Source: Marixanthotalea marina
GTDB taxonomy: Bacteria; Bacteroidota; Bacteroidia; Flavobacteriales; Flavobacteriaceae
Assembly (NCBI GenBank): GCA_018883545.1
Contig: JAHLEH010000001.1
Coordinates: 744,001-808,000, forward strand
DNA length: 64,000 bases
Direction: 5' to 3'
The notes beneath the pieces are model-generated. The model searched no databases. It was not told the origin of the DNA and was given only the letters and a program-made list of their open reading frames with translations. A program made the position numbers and the translations under genes. Numbering within the stretch: the first letter of the stretch is position 1; each line of letters opens with the position of its first letter. Shown piece after piece: positions 1-9,380 of the stretch.

Positions 1-2
1 CC

Positions 3-632
3 TTGTTGGATAAAAAGCAAGTTGAAGCCCAACAAATGTATCCCCACTATTTTGAGCGTTTTAAAACCGATGGGGTAGAGCATAATATGTATATAGGCGA
101 GGACATAACCAAAGAAGATGGTTTTAATAGTATCTATTTGTACAATCTTCGTTTGTGGCAGTTGCAGGTTATGTGCGAAATGGAAAATGAGTATTATAAC
201 AGTCAAGATGAATATCCGCTGTCACTGGATGTGGCTTCCATGATATTGGTATTTAACCAACCATTGTCTATAAGGTTTAGAATGGATGAAAAACGATTTG
301 ATGTAGACGGTACATACAATGCAAGATACGAAGTGGTTAAAAAGCGCGTTGATAAAGCATTCATTAAAGGCACAGAAGAACGCGTTACCGGAAAGGGTAA
401 AATAACCATTGTATATTCCCAAAAAGAAGACGAAATAGAATACTTGCGCTATGTTAAGTTTTTACAGTCTAAAAAAGTACTGAATAACGACGAAGAAATT
501 CTGGAACTGGAAAACTTGCAAGGGGTAACAGGGTTAAAGGCTATAAGGGTGAGTTTGCTGTATAGCAACAAAGCAGATAATAGTAAAGAACTCTATACCT
601 ATGGGGATTTAATGGCTGAAATTAAATCTTAA
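3..632 (+). CDS. C-terminal part of a GAF-domain-type protein (5' end outside window)
   Basis: The reading frame is open to the left edge of the window, so the first codon here (TTG) is probably internal and only the last ~209 residues are visible. The fragment is soluble, rich in charged residues, with no signal peptide or membrane segment. From memory it resembles the C-terminal region of a long flavobacterial GAF-domain protein (regions around FERFKTDGVEHN and NLRLWQLQVMCEME). No catalytic motif can be seen, so a sensory or regulatory role is inference only. Its stop overlaps the convergent HD/PycTM gene by 11 bases. Confidence 0.55.
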   Translation: MLDKKQVEAQQMYPHYFERFKTDGVEHNMYIGEDITKEDGFNSIYLYNLRLWQLQVMCEMENEYYNSQDEYPLSLDVASMILVFNQPLSIRFRMDEKRFDVDGTYNARYEVVKKRVDKAFIKGTEERVTGKGKITIVYSQKEDEIEYLRYVKFLQSKKVLNNDEEILELENLQGVTGLKAIRVSLLYSNKADNSKELYTYGDLMAEIKS

Positions 633-1902
633 AAGTAAAGTTTGTATCTGTAGATTGTATTTGCATTGATGTTTCAGAACTTTCAACCGAGGGTAAAACA
701 TCTTTTATTTCCGCTTTTGGGTTTGTTTTAAAGGATATGGCGAAAGAAAGTACAGATATAATCATGCCGGCCATAAATATAGTGTAGGTAACCCTTAAAA
801 TACGGTACTTTCTATCCAATACTTTTCCTAAAAAATACAAGTCTTTGGTTAGCGAGTCGTATAGATAATCTTTGTCTTTTAAAAGCTCGTTTATGGCCCA
901 TTGGTATTCTTTCAGTTCCATTTTATGGAAATTTCCAAAAAACGTAAGGTTTACTCGTTTTTGTTCAACATCTTCTCTGGTAAATTCGCCTCGGGTTACA
1001 TTTGGTCTGGTAGCTATAATGGACAGTACCATAGAAATAACGCTCGATACGGTAAAAATAATAGTTGGTATAATTAAATAACTGTTGGAAGGATTGTCTA
1101 GTTTAGAAAACAAATTAGCAATTACCAATGAAATTATAATAGCGTTTACAGATAGTAAAATATTAGCTTTGGTATCGGCAATATCACTTAGTTTGATGTG
1201 GTTTCTTAAAGCTACCCTATAAAAAGTTTGAATGCCACGTTCGGGACTTTCGTTTTTGTATTGTGCTTTGTATTTGGCTTTAAGTTCTTCGGTTTTTTGT
1301 TTCTGTTTTAGTTTTTTTCTCTGTTTTATTAGCTTCGAAAGGTTTTTTTCTTTAACAGGCTGCCAATTTTTTAAGGCATAATCACAATAAAACTTATGTT
1401 TTTCGGTGAGTACTTTAATGTTCTCCTCTAACCATTCTGTTGGAGTGTAATTTTTAATGCCTTGTATTTCAAGTTCTTTTCTTAAAAATTCACTGGCTTC
1501 GTTAAAGTAATCCTTTCCAAAGTGTGAAGCATCTGCATCCCTGATTATTTTTTCAAGTTCAGATTGTGGTTCGTTGTCAAATTCTGTTGCCAGAATGCAT
1601 TTGTTTACAGCCTCAATGATTTTGTTGTCTACGTCATTTTCTTTTAAAAATTGGGAGGCTATTTTTACGCTTTCCTTTTCATGGTCGTTGGTAGTTTTTG
1701 TATAGCCTGTGTCATGCAAAAGTGAAGCCAGTTTAAGCACTAAGATGTCTTGGTCGTTAAGATTGCAATGTTGAATGATTTCATTAACGCTTTTGTGTAC
1801 ACGCTCTGTGTGTGTATAATTATGGTACAGAAATGTATTGGGGAGTTTTTCCTTGAATAAATTGAAAACAAACGCTTGTGTGCTTTTTACAATATCTGTC
1901 AT
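622..1902 (-). CDS. HD-domain phosphohydrolase fused to a PycTM-like (DUF5706) transmembrane module
   Basis: This 426-residue protein has two parts. The N-terminal half is an HD-type metal phosphohydrolase: H31 in YTHTERV, the HD pair H63-D64 in LLHDTGY, H74, and a later D122/D124 in IIRDADASHFG. A lysine-rich linker follows (about residues 180-215). The C-terminal half holds RNHIKLSDIADTKANILL (about 232-249) and three or more hydrophobic helices (about 250-265, 275-297, 375-392). That is the layout of the PycTM/DUF5706 module known as the membrane-damaging effector of Pycsar anti-phage systems. No nucleotidyl cyclase lies beside it here, so it may be an orphan or self-regulated effector in which HD removes the signal. 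Function in this cell is inferred. Confidence 0.8.
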   Translation of the reverse strand: MTDIVKSTQAFVFNLFKEKLPNTFLYHNYTHTERVHKSVNEIIQHCNLNDQDILVLKLASLLHDTGYTKTTNDHEKESVKIASQFLKENDVDNKIIEAVNKCILATEFDNEPQSELEKIIRDADASHFGKDYFNEASEFLRKELEIQGIKNYTPTEWLEENIKVLTEKHKFYCDYALKNWQPVKEKNLSKLIKQRKKLKQKQKTEELKAKYKAQYKNESPERGIQTFYRVALRNHIKLSDIADTKANILLSVNAIIISLVIANLFSKLDNPSNSYLIIPTIIFTVSSVISMVLSIIATRPNVTRGEFTREDVEQKRVNLTFFGNFHKMELKEYQWAINELLKDKDYLYDSLTKDLYFLGKVLDRKYRILRVTYTIFMAGMIISVLSFAISFKTNPKAEIKDVLPSVESSETSMQIQSTDTNFTFKI

Positions 1903-2007
1903 GTCTAGTATTTAAAGGCTATAATCATACAAATTACAAAAAAACATATGAAAAAAATATGGTGTGTTAATTTGTATCTTTATCTCAAAAATAACAAAAT
2001 CAAATTA

Positions 2008-5000
2008 ATGAAATTTCTATTACGATTTATAGGGAGTTGCTTTATTATTTTGTGTGTTAATGCATGTGCAACCTATAATGCGCAATATGCCGAGGAAAAT
2101 ACAAACGAAGAGGTTTTTCCATCAGAAGAAACTATAGATAAAATATTTTATTTAATTGGCGATGCAGGGTTGTCGTCAGAGAATGATCTTTCAGATGGTT
2201 TAAAAGCTTTCCAGGATTATATATCGGGTAGAAATACCAAAAATGATTTTGCCATTTTTTTAGGAGATAATATCTATCCAGCAGGTATGCCAGATAAAAA
2301 CCAAAAGGGGAGGTTGCAAGCAGAAAATGGATTGAACGCCCAAATAAAAGCTGTTAAGGATTTTAGTGGTAAAGTTGTGTTTATTCCAGGAAATCACGAT
2401 TGGTACGCCAATGGCTTAAAGGGACTAAAACGTGAAGAAAAATATATTGAAGAGGCTTTAGGGAAAAACACTTTTTTGCCAGAAAATGGTTGCCCTCTGG
2501 AAAGTGTAGACATAGGCGAGACCATTCAACTAATAATTGTTGATACCCAATGGTATCTGGAAAATTGGAACCACAACCCGACCATAAACGATGATTGCGA
2601 AATAAAAACTAGAGAGCGTTTATTTGAGGAAATAGAAAGTGAACTAAAAAAAGCCCAAAATAAAACGGTGGTTTTTGCCATGCACCATCCTATGTATACC
2701 AACGGAACGCATGGTGGTCATTTTGCGGCCAGCAAGCATTTATTTCCTTTTCAAAAAAAAATACCGCTGCCTGTATTGGGTTCTTTAATAACCCAAATAA
2801 GAACGCAAGGTGGCGTGTCTGTGCAAGATCGTTATAACGAACGATATAATGAATTGATGCGCCGATTAGAAACCATTGCCTTTGATGCAAATAATGTTGT
2901 TTTTGTTTCTGGGCATGAACATAATTTGCAGTACATAGAAAGTAATGCTATTAGGCAAATAGTCTCTGGGTCTGGTTCTAAAGAATCGCCTGTTACTATA
3001 GATAGGAACGGATTGTTCTCTTATGGTAAACAAGGTTTTGCAGAACTAATTGTTTATAAAGATGGAAGCAGTTGGGTAAAAATGTATGGGGTAGAAAACG
3101 GGAAGGCAAAGCGATTGTTTCAAAAAAAGGTCTTAGAACCTAGCAAAACGTTCAATGATTCAAATTTGCCTAATAGCTTTCCGGAAGAAGTAGCGGTGTC
3201 TATTTATTCAAAAGAGCAAACCAATAAATCCGGTTTTTTTGAAACCATTTGGGGCGACCGTTATAGAACAATTTACGGAACAAACATAAAAGCAAAAGTA
3301 GCTTTGCTGGATACGCTTTATGGTGGCTTAGAGGTATTAAGGAAAGGCGGAGGGCATCAAACAAGGTCTTTAAGGCTAAAAACCAAAGATGGTAGGGAAT
3401 TGAATATGCGGGCACTTCGTAAAAGCGCAACCCAATACCTTCAGTCAGTTTTGTTTAAAGATACTTATGTAGAAGACGAATTTGAAAGAACCGCTGTTGA
3501 AGAACTTGTTCAAGATTTTTATACAGCTGCACATCCGTATGCATTTATGGCCATTCCAGATTTATCGCATGCAGCGCAAATTTTCCATACCAATCCTAAA
3601 TTGCTTTATGTGCCGAAGCAAAAAGCTTTAGGGCAATATAATACTGAATATGGCGACGAACTTTATATGATCGAAGAACGCCCCGAAAAAAACCATACCG
3701 ATACACGTAATTTTGGGTATGCCGATGATATTGAAAGTACGTATGATATTATTGAAAAAGTACGTGATGATGAAAAGTATAAAATTGATGAAAACGATTT
3801 TATTAGAGCACGGCTTTTTGATATGCTAGTTGGTGATTGGGATAGGCACCAAGATCAATGGCGCTGGGCGCAGTTTGATGCTGAAAATGGCGGTAAAATT
3901 TACAGGCCCATACCACGAGATAGAGATCAGGTGTTTTCAAATTTTGATGGTGTTTTGTTAGATGTCATGAAGGTAGTTTCTGGTTCTACCAAACAGTTAC
4001 AGGTTTACGACTCAGAACTAAAAGACATTAAATGGATTAATAGTGCGGGCATTAAATTAGATCGCATTTTAATTCAAAAAGCAAATGAAGCCGATTGGTT
4101 AAAGGAAGCACAGTTTTTACAAGAGAATATAACGGATGCTGTAATCGATGAGGCATTTTCCAAAGTGCCTAAAGAAGTACGGGATGCCAGTTTGGAAGAG
4201 ATAAAACGAAATCTTAAAGGAAGAAAATCAAATCTCCAGGATATTGCCAGGCGCTATTACAAACATTTAAATGAATTGGTGATTTTGACAGGGACCGATA
4301 AAGATGATTATATAGAAATAACCAGAATAAACGACAAGGAAACACATGTAAAAATATCTAGAATTAAAGATGGCAAAAAGGCCGATGTGTTGGTAAATAA
4401 AACATTTAACAAGGATGTAACCAAAGAGATTTGGATTTATGGTTTAGATGATAAAGATGTTTTTGAAGTTTCGGGCAAGGCACAACATTTAATTTATACT
4501 AGATTGATAGGCGGACAAGAAAATGATACCTACATAATTAAGAATGGAAGAAGAGTTGCAGTGTACGACCATAAGTCCAAGAAAAATACCATTCAAGAGA
4601 ATCATGGAGCTAAGGTTAAGTTTACCGATATTTATAACTTAAACCTTTTCGATTATCAAAAAAACATTGTTAAAACATCTGCAATAACACCTAGTTTTGG
4701 ATTTAACCCAGATGATGGGTTTAAATTGGGAGCCACTTATGTTAAAACAGTAAAAGGGTTTCAGCGTAATCCGTTCTCAAAGCAACATCGTTTAAAAGGT
4801 GGTTATTTTTTTGCAACCAAAGGGTTTGAACTGAATTACGAAGGTACTTTTGCCAATATTTTCCAAGATTGGAATTTGCATGTTGCTGGCCGTTTTACAT
4901 CCGAGAATTTTACTAATAACTTTTTTGGCTATGGTAATGAGACCATAAATAATGATGATAATTTAGGACTCGATTACAATCGCGTAAAAACGGGTATTTA

Positions 5001-5718
5001 TGCGCTTAATGTAGGGGTCTTAAAAATGGGCAATTTTGGAAGTAATTACGGTGTAAAGGCCATTTTTGAAGGTATAGAAATTGAGGATACTCCAAACCGG
5101 TTTATCTCTAATTTCATGCCCATTATTAATGGTGATTTTTATAAAAGACGCTTTTTTGGAGGTTTGGAAGCGGTTTATAACTATAAAAGTTTTGACCACA
5201 GCATCAATCCTACCAAAGGAATGACCTTTCTTTTTAATTTGGGAGGTAAAACTGAGTTTAAGGAAACCAAAAACACCTATGGTTATATAAACTCTGAATT
5301 GGGTTTTTATAATGCGCTTTCAAAAAACAAAAAGTTAGTGCTTAAAACCGATGTGAGAACACAGCTTAGGTTTGGTGACGATTTGGTGTTTTACCAAGCG
5401 GCCAATATTGGAGGTAACAATGGTATGCGAGGTTATAGAACAGAGCGCTTTACAGGGAAAAATGCGTTGACCGGAAGTGCAGATTTAAGGTATAGTTTTC
5501 CGACATTTAAAACCAGTGTTTTGCCATTACAAATAGGTGTTTTTGCTGGAACCGATGTGGGTAGGGTATGGTATAAAGGTGATTTTTCTAAAAAATGGCA
5601 TAATGACTATGGTGGCGGATTTTGGGTAACGGCTGCCGAAAGCCTTTCGGGAACATTTAATTTGTTTAACGGAGCAGAAGGGTTGAGGTTTTCGTTTGGT
5701 TTTGGCTTGAATTTCTAG
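2008..5718 (+). CDS. Lipoprotein metallophosphatase fused to a kinase-like region and an Omp85-type beta-barrel
   Basis: I start this 1236-residue protein at the ATG at 2008, not the upstream in-frame ATG at 1948. From 2008 it opens with a lipoprotein signal peptide ending at C20, and a -7-like box (TATCTTTA, 1975-1982) lies between the two ATGs. Residues ~45-330 carry all calcineurin-type metallophosphatase motifs: GDAG (51-54), GDN (86-88), GNHD (128-131), MHHP, and GHEH (302-305). A middle region (~420-680) has K472, GDWDRH (D610, D612, R613, H614) and PRDRDQ (D638/D640), resembling the catalytic motifs of HipA/FAM20-like kinase folds; this is inference. The C-terminal ~350 residues look like an Omp85/BamA surface-antigen barrel with the GMRGYR motif (R1141) and a terminal aromatic residue. 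It is probably an outer-membrane enzyme. The substrate is unknown. Confidence 0.8.
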   Translation: MKFLLRFIGSCFIILCVNACATYNAQYAEENTNEEVFPSEETIDKIFYLIGDAGLSSENDLSDGLKAFQDYISGRNTKNDFAIFLGDNIYPAGMPDKNQKGRLQAENGLNAQIKAVKDFSGKVVFIPGNHDWYANGLKGLKREEKYIEEALGKNTFLPENGCPLESVDIGETIQLIIVDTQWYLENWNHNPTINDDCEIKTRERLFEEIESELKKAQNKTVVFAMHHPMYTNGTHGGHFAASKHLFPFQKKIPLPVLGSLITQIRTQGGVSVQDRYNERYNELMRRLETIAFDANNVVFVSGHEHNLQYIESNAIRQIVSGSGSKESPVTIDRNGLFSYGKQGFAELIVYKDGSSWVKMYGVENGKAKRLFQKKVLEPSKTFNDSNLPNSFPEEVAVSIYSKEQTNKSGFFETIWGDRYRTIYGTNIKAKVALLDTLYGGLEVLRKGGGHQTRSLRLKTKDGRELNMRALRKSATQYLQSVLFKDTYVEDEFERTAVEELVQDFYTAAHPYAFMAIPDLSHAAQIFHTNPKLLYVPKQKALGQYNTEYGDELYMIEERPEKNHTDTRNFGYADDIESTYDIIEKVRDDEKYKIDENDFIRARLFDMLVGDWDRHQDQWRWAQFDAENGGKIYRPIPRDRDQVFSNFDGVLLDVMKVVSGSTKQLQVYDSELKDIKWINSAGIKLDRILIQKANEADWLKEAQFLQENITDAVIDEAFSKVPKEVRDASLEEIKRNLKGRKSNLQDIARRYYKHLNELVILTGTDKDDYIEITRINDKETHVKISRIKDGKKADVLVNKTFNKDVTKEIWIYGLDDKDVFEVSGKAQHLIYTRLIGGQENDTYIIKNGRRVAVYDHKSKKNTIQENHGAKVKFTDIYNLNLFDYQKNIVKTSAITPSFGFNPDDGFKLGATYVKTVKGFQRNPFSKQHRLKGGYFFATKGFELNYEGTFANIFQDWNLHVAGRFTSENFTNNFFGYGNETINNDDNLGLDYNRVKTGIYALNVGVLKMGNFGSNYGVKAIFEGIEIEDTPNRFISNFMPIINGDFYKRRFFGGLEAVYNYKSFDHSINPTKGMTFLFNLGGKTEFKETKNTYGYINSELGFYNALSKNKKLVLKTDVRTQLRFGDDLVFYQAANIGGNNGMRGYRTERFTGKNALTGSADLRYSFPTFKTSVLPLQIGVFAGTDVGRVWYKGDFSKKWHNDYGGGFWVTAAESLSGTFNLFNGAEGLRFSFGFGLNF

Positions 5719-6551
5719 TTTAAATCAAAACTATAAATATTGTTTCCTTCCGTACCATTTTTTTCATCTGTTATTAATGCACTGTTGTTGTTTACAAAGC
5801 AGATACCTTCCTTTTGGGAATTATGCCCAAACGGTAAAGCTTCTATCGTGCCTTCAAAAAATTGATCAGATTCAAAGTCGGTAAGTTTCCAGAGTTTATC
5901 GTGGTTTAAAAGTATAACCGTTTTACCATCGTTACTAATATCTGCCGATGTTATTTTATTATCCTTGCCACTTAAATTAAAGTCGGTCACAATTTCAGCA
6001 GAATGTATTCCTGTTTGGTTGGGAACTTTTAACACAAGAAACTTTTTGGACTCTTTACTGAACAAATAAAAGTGGTTATTGAAAAGGAAAAAGCTTTCAA
6101 AATCTTTTTTTGCGGCTTTTTTAGGAAGTGTAAATGCTATTATTTCTGCTGTTGTGCTATTGGTTTTACTTGCTGGATTTGATATTTTATAAATAATGAA
6201 TGTATCTCGTTTTCCATTATTATTGCCAAAGTCACCTATATAAATATTACCTTCAGAATCGGAGGTTAAATCTTCCCAATCTTCGTTTTTGGCATTGCTG
6301 ATATCTATGTCTTTTATTATATCTCCATTATGGTTTAGTCCGTAAAGGTTGTTTTGGTTTCCGGCATCCTCAATCACCCAAATTAAGTTAGAGTTAGGAA
6401 TAGTTTCAGCCGCCGATACTTCTTTTAAGCTATTGGCCATATCACCAATCATAGTTAGGTTACCCGTATTGCAGGATAAAAATAAAAATGAAATTGCCAA
6501 TAGTCTTGGTTTGTTCAACTTTAATGTTCCTTTAATTTTTAATGTCATCAT
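5715..6551 (-). CDS. Putative beta-propeller-like lipoprotein, unknown function
   Basis: This 278-residue protein begins with a short positively charged stretch, a hydrophobic core and a lipobox-like LFLSC. The rest contains repeated beta-rich segments such as EDAGNQNNLYGL, DWEDLTSDSEGNIYIGDFGN and KLWKLTDFE. These are reminiscent of NHL/WD-type propellers and of SdiA-regulated/esterase-like phytase families, but I cannot assign a family. It is convergent with the metallophosphatase gene and shares 4 bases with its stop. ATG codons occur at residues 1 and 2; either could be used. Confidence 0.6.
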   Translation of the reverse strand: MMTLKIKGTLKLNKPRLLAISFLFLSCNTGNLTMIGDMANSLKEVSAAETIPNSNLIWVIEDAGNQNNLYGLNHNGDIIKDIDISNAKNEDWEDLTSDSEGNIYIGDFGNNNGKRDTFIIYKISNPASKTNSTTAEIIAFTLPKKAAKKDFESFFLFNNHFYLFSKESKKFLVLKVPNQTGIHSAEIVTDFNLSGKDNKITSADISNDGKTVILLNHDKLWKLTDFESDQFFEGTIEALPFGHNSQKEGICFVNNNSALITDEKNGTEGNNIYSFDLN

Positions 6552-6600
6552 TCTTTAGTTTCTTCAACCGCAACTATTTTAAAGCATCCTACAAAACAAT

Positions 6601-6636
6601 AAAAAAGGGCATTCACGAAAGTCATGAATGCCCTTT
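6601..6636 (-). terminator. Rho-independent terminator of the carboxylesterase gene
   Basis: A 12-bp arm AAAGGGCATTCA (6604-6615) pairs with TGAATGCCCTTT (6625-6636). On the minus strand the hairpin ends in a run of six T, and it starts 7 bases after the esterase stop codon. Confidence 0.85.
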
Positions 6637-6642
6637 GTAATA

Positions 6643-8211
6643 TTAATTATTAGACATGATGAAATTCATTAATTCTCTATCATGGTTATTTACAACTTTA
6701 CTTTCGTTGTCAAAATACATAGTGGCGCCATTTTCTATGGTATAAAGTGGCCACTCAGGAAGTTTGCCTTCTACATTCGGGTTGGCTGTTTTGGCAAAGT
6801 TTATCCATGCATCGCTCATTTTGTCTGCTAATTCCCAAGCTTCTTCTGTATTTCCTGTCCAATCAGCTCTTAGGTCAACATTATTGAATGCTAAAGGTAG
6901 ATCCAAACCATGAAAAGAACCTTTTGATGCATTGTCAACCTGACTTTTCCATGCCAAGAAATAAACATACAAAGGTGCGTTAGACTCTTGTTTTCTTGCA
7001 TCGGCAGTTCTTATGGTAAAAGGTCTAAAGGTTTTGTCTATGGAAAGTAAATCTTGTGGGGTGTAATCTGGATAGGCTTTGGCAAATAAGTCAATGTATT
7101 TCTCAGTTTTATCGCTATATTCTTTTTCTAGATTTTCTTTTGCTTGTTCTAGGGTTAGGTCTTTTTCGCCATAATAGGTTCTCATTAACTCATTTAATGT
7201 TGTACCAATCATAAGCGGAATGTCTTTAGAGATATCAGCAAAACCTGGACTGAAAGGCTGTTGTAGTAATGCCTCACCATCAGCCGAAGGAGCAAAGCCA
7301 TACATAGTTGGAGAGCCTGGTGTTCTTGGGCCAGAAATTTTCGCTATGGCATCATTCCCTGCTTTTACCAGATCAGCGTAAGGGATGGTATCCAGCTTTT
7401 CTACATCGTTTGGAGTAAGTTCTAATTTGTCGAGTACGGCTGAAGCCAATTCTTGTGATTTTTCCTTGGTCATGGTGTTAATTAAGGTGCCACTTTGTAT
7501 AATAGCTTTGTGGAATAGTCCCTTTGCTGCTGGCATGCACATAAGTGTACCCACTTTGCCGCCGCCGCCAGATTCACCAAAAATGGTTACGTCGGAAGGG
7601 TCACCTCCAAAATCAGCAATATTTTTTTGAACCCATTCAAGCGATTTTACAATGTCTAGCATCCCCACATTGGCCGATTTTGAATAGTCCTCACCAAATG
7701 CCGATAAATCAAGAAAACCTAGAATATTCAATCGGTGGTTTACAGATACCATAACCACATCGCCTTTTTTGGCTAGGGCTTCACCGTAAGTCATTGGGTC
7801 GTTACTGCTGCCAATGTGAAAGCCACCGCCATGCAACCAGACCATAACCGGACGTTTTTTGCCGTCTTTTATCCCTTGGGTCCAGACGTTAAGGTTAAAT
7901 AGTTTTTTTTCGTTTTGGGTAGAATCTGGAATCCAAGCTACAACTTGTCTGGCTACTGGTCCGAAATCCTTGCACTCAAGGATGCCTTCCCAAGTATCGG
8001 GATTTTGTGGGGGCATAAACCTATCGGCTTTTGCGTATGGTATGCCCTTAAAAGCATATACGCTATCGTTAAAACTGCCTTCAACCTCGCCATAAGTGGT
8101 TTTTACAATGGGTTCTTGATTGCTTTCGGTTTTTTGCTCTTCCTTACAGCTATTAAAGCATATTCCAGCCGTAATCAGTAATAAAAAAATAGGTTTTTTA
8201 AATAGTCTCAT
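6643..8211 (-). CDS. Type-B carboxylesterase lipoprotein
   Basis: This 522-residue alpha/beta hydrolase belongs to the carboxylesterase type B family (PnbA, cholinesterase-like). A signal peptide ends in a lipobox-like CFNSC, so the enzyme is probably anchored outside the inner membrane. The nucleophile is S214 in GESGGGG, following the family signature, and a likely catalytic His is in the GSFHGLDLP segment near residue ~435. The oxyanion-hole motif HGGGFHIG is present. It is expected to hydrolyse carboxylic esters of unknown origin. Length is normal for the family. It is a single transcription unit with its own terminator directly downstream. Confidence 0.9.
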   Translation of the reverse strand: MRLFKKPIFLLLITAGICFNSCKEEQKTESNQEPIVKTTYGEVEGSFNDSVYAFKGIPYAKADRFMPPQNPDTWEGILECKDFGPVARQVVAWIPDSTQNEKKLFNLNVWTQGIKDGKKRPVMVWLHGGGFHIGSSNDPMTYGEALAKKGDVVMVSVNHRLNILGFLDLSAFGEDYSKSANVGMLDIVKSLEWVQKNIADFGGDPSDVTIFGESGGGGKVGTLMCMPAAKGLFHKAIIQSGTLINTMTKEKSQELASAVLDKLELTPNDVEKLDTIPYADLVKAGNDAIAKISGPRTPGSPTMYGFAPSADGEALLQQPFSPGFADISKDIPLMIGTTLNELMRTYYGEKDLTLEQAKENLEKEYSDKTEKYIDLFAKAYPDYTPQDLLSIDKTFRPFTIRTADARKQESNAPLYVYFLAWKSQVDNASKGSFHGLDLPLAFNNVDLRADWTGNTEEAWELADKMSDAWINFAKTANPNVEGKLPEWPLYTIENGATMYFDNESKVVNNHDRELMNFIMSNN

Positions 8212-8294
8212 AAGTTTAGTAATTAGTTTAAGTATTAATTATATTAAGAATTTATTTTGTCTTTAATTGGTGTAAGGTGCTTTATGGGGACACT

Positions 8295-9272
8295 TTACTT
8301 AGATTTTATGTTTTTATAAAAAGAGTATTCTAGGTTTTCATTCATTAGTATAATATATCCTGAGCCACTGATTTCCATTTTGGTCATTTTTCCATTTACT
8401 TTTGAGATATTGAACTCAAATCTGTTAAAAATATCACTATAAAAAGTAGCTTGAACCCCAGGTTTTAAAGAGCTTTCAGCAGTTCCAATCAAAGAGTTCT
8501 TAGTCGTAAACTGTTGTGTGGATGATTCTAAAACTCCACCAAAATAATTGGTTCTATTAAAGGTTTCATTTATACCTTCTGAGCCCCAAGCAGAAGTAAT
8601 ATTTTCTGGCTGAAAATATTGAAATGGAAATTTAGATAGATCATAAATTTTTTCTTTGTTCCCTTTTATTAAATCAAAGGCAATTTTTTCAATTAAATTT
8701 AAATACTCATTTCTCATTTCTAAAATGATGGAGTCAAGCTTTGAGTCGGTTGTTTTTGATAATGGTTTTTTTACTTTATTTAGAAAGTTTGCATAGGATT
8801 CAATGCTGCCTAAACTCCTTATTTTCGATATCTCTTTTAATTCTTTTTCAAAAAATTCATCTTCAAAAAGCTTTTGGTTTGTTTTAATTTTCTCTAATTT
8901 CAGCATTACTAAACCATAAAATGATGAGTTAGGGTACTTTTCTAGGAAATTAGTGTATTCTGCAATTTTGCTATTATAAAATTCAGTAAATAAAAAAGAG
9001 TCTTGATTTGTTTTTTTGAAAATGGTATCGTTATAAATATCTAGCTTTTCATATTCAAGTTTCATTAATTTTTCTTTAATTTCTTCGTAATGAATGCTTT
9101 TTGGATGCTTAGTTAAAAAAGATTCAAACCCTTCAATTGAATTTGCTAAAATTGCTTTGTTGTAATCCTTTTTCTGTGCCTGTAAATTACTTGAAAATAG
9201 AAAAATAAAACTTAGCATTATTAATGTTAAGTAGTTTACGATATAAATTTTATTAAAAGGAAGTATTTTCAT
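8295..9272 (-). CDS. Exported protein with TPR-like repeats, unknown function
   Basis: I place the start at the ATG at 9272, because from there the protein opens with a clear signal peptide (MKILPFNK... ending SSNLQAQ). A longer frame to 9323 would bury it. Two degenerate repeats (IEGFESFLTKHPKS and YTNFLEKYPNSSFYG) resemble tetratricopeptide helices such as those in outer-membrane assembly scaffolds. The C-terminal half is beta-rich and without recognisable motifs. AT-rich codon use is a little stronger than in its neighbours. No function assigned. Confidence 0.6.
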   Translation of the reverse strand: MKILPFNKIYIVNYLTLIMLSFIFLFSSNLQAQKKDYNKAILANSIEGFESFLTKHPKSIHYEEIKEKLMKLEYEKLDIYNDTIFKKTNQDSFLFTEFYNSKIAEYTNFLEKYPNSSFYGLVMLKLEKIKTNQKLFEDEFFEKELKEISKIRSLGSIESYANFLNKVKKPLSKTTDSKLDSIILEMRNEYLNLIEKIAFDLIKGNKEKIYDLSKFPFQYFQPENITSAWGSEGINETFNRTNYFGGVLESSTQQFTTKNSLIGTAESSLKPGVQATFYSDIFNRFEFNISKVNGKMTKMEISGSGYIILMNENLEYSFYKNIKSK

Positions 9273-9380
9273 TATTGAATAATAATAAGGACTGTTAACG
9301 AATATATTAGAAATTTTTTGCAAAAAACTATTTTAAAAGCTTTAAGTTAAGCTATAGAGCATAATTTGTATTTTTGTTAA

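Noticed and set aside
1948..2007. Upstream ATG of the metallophosphatase
   Set aside because: It would place 20 residues before a good lipoprotein signal peptide and a -7-like box lies after it.
1..5718. Complete Pycsar operon
   Set aside because: A PycTM-like domain is present but no adjacent uridylate or cytidylate cyclase can be seen.
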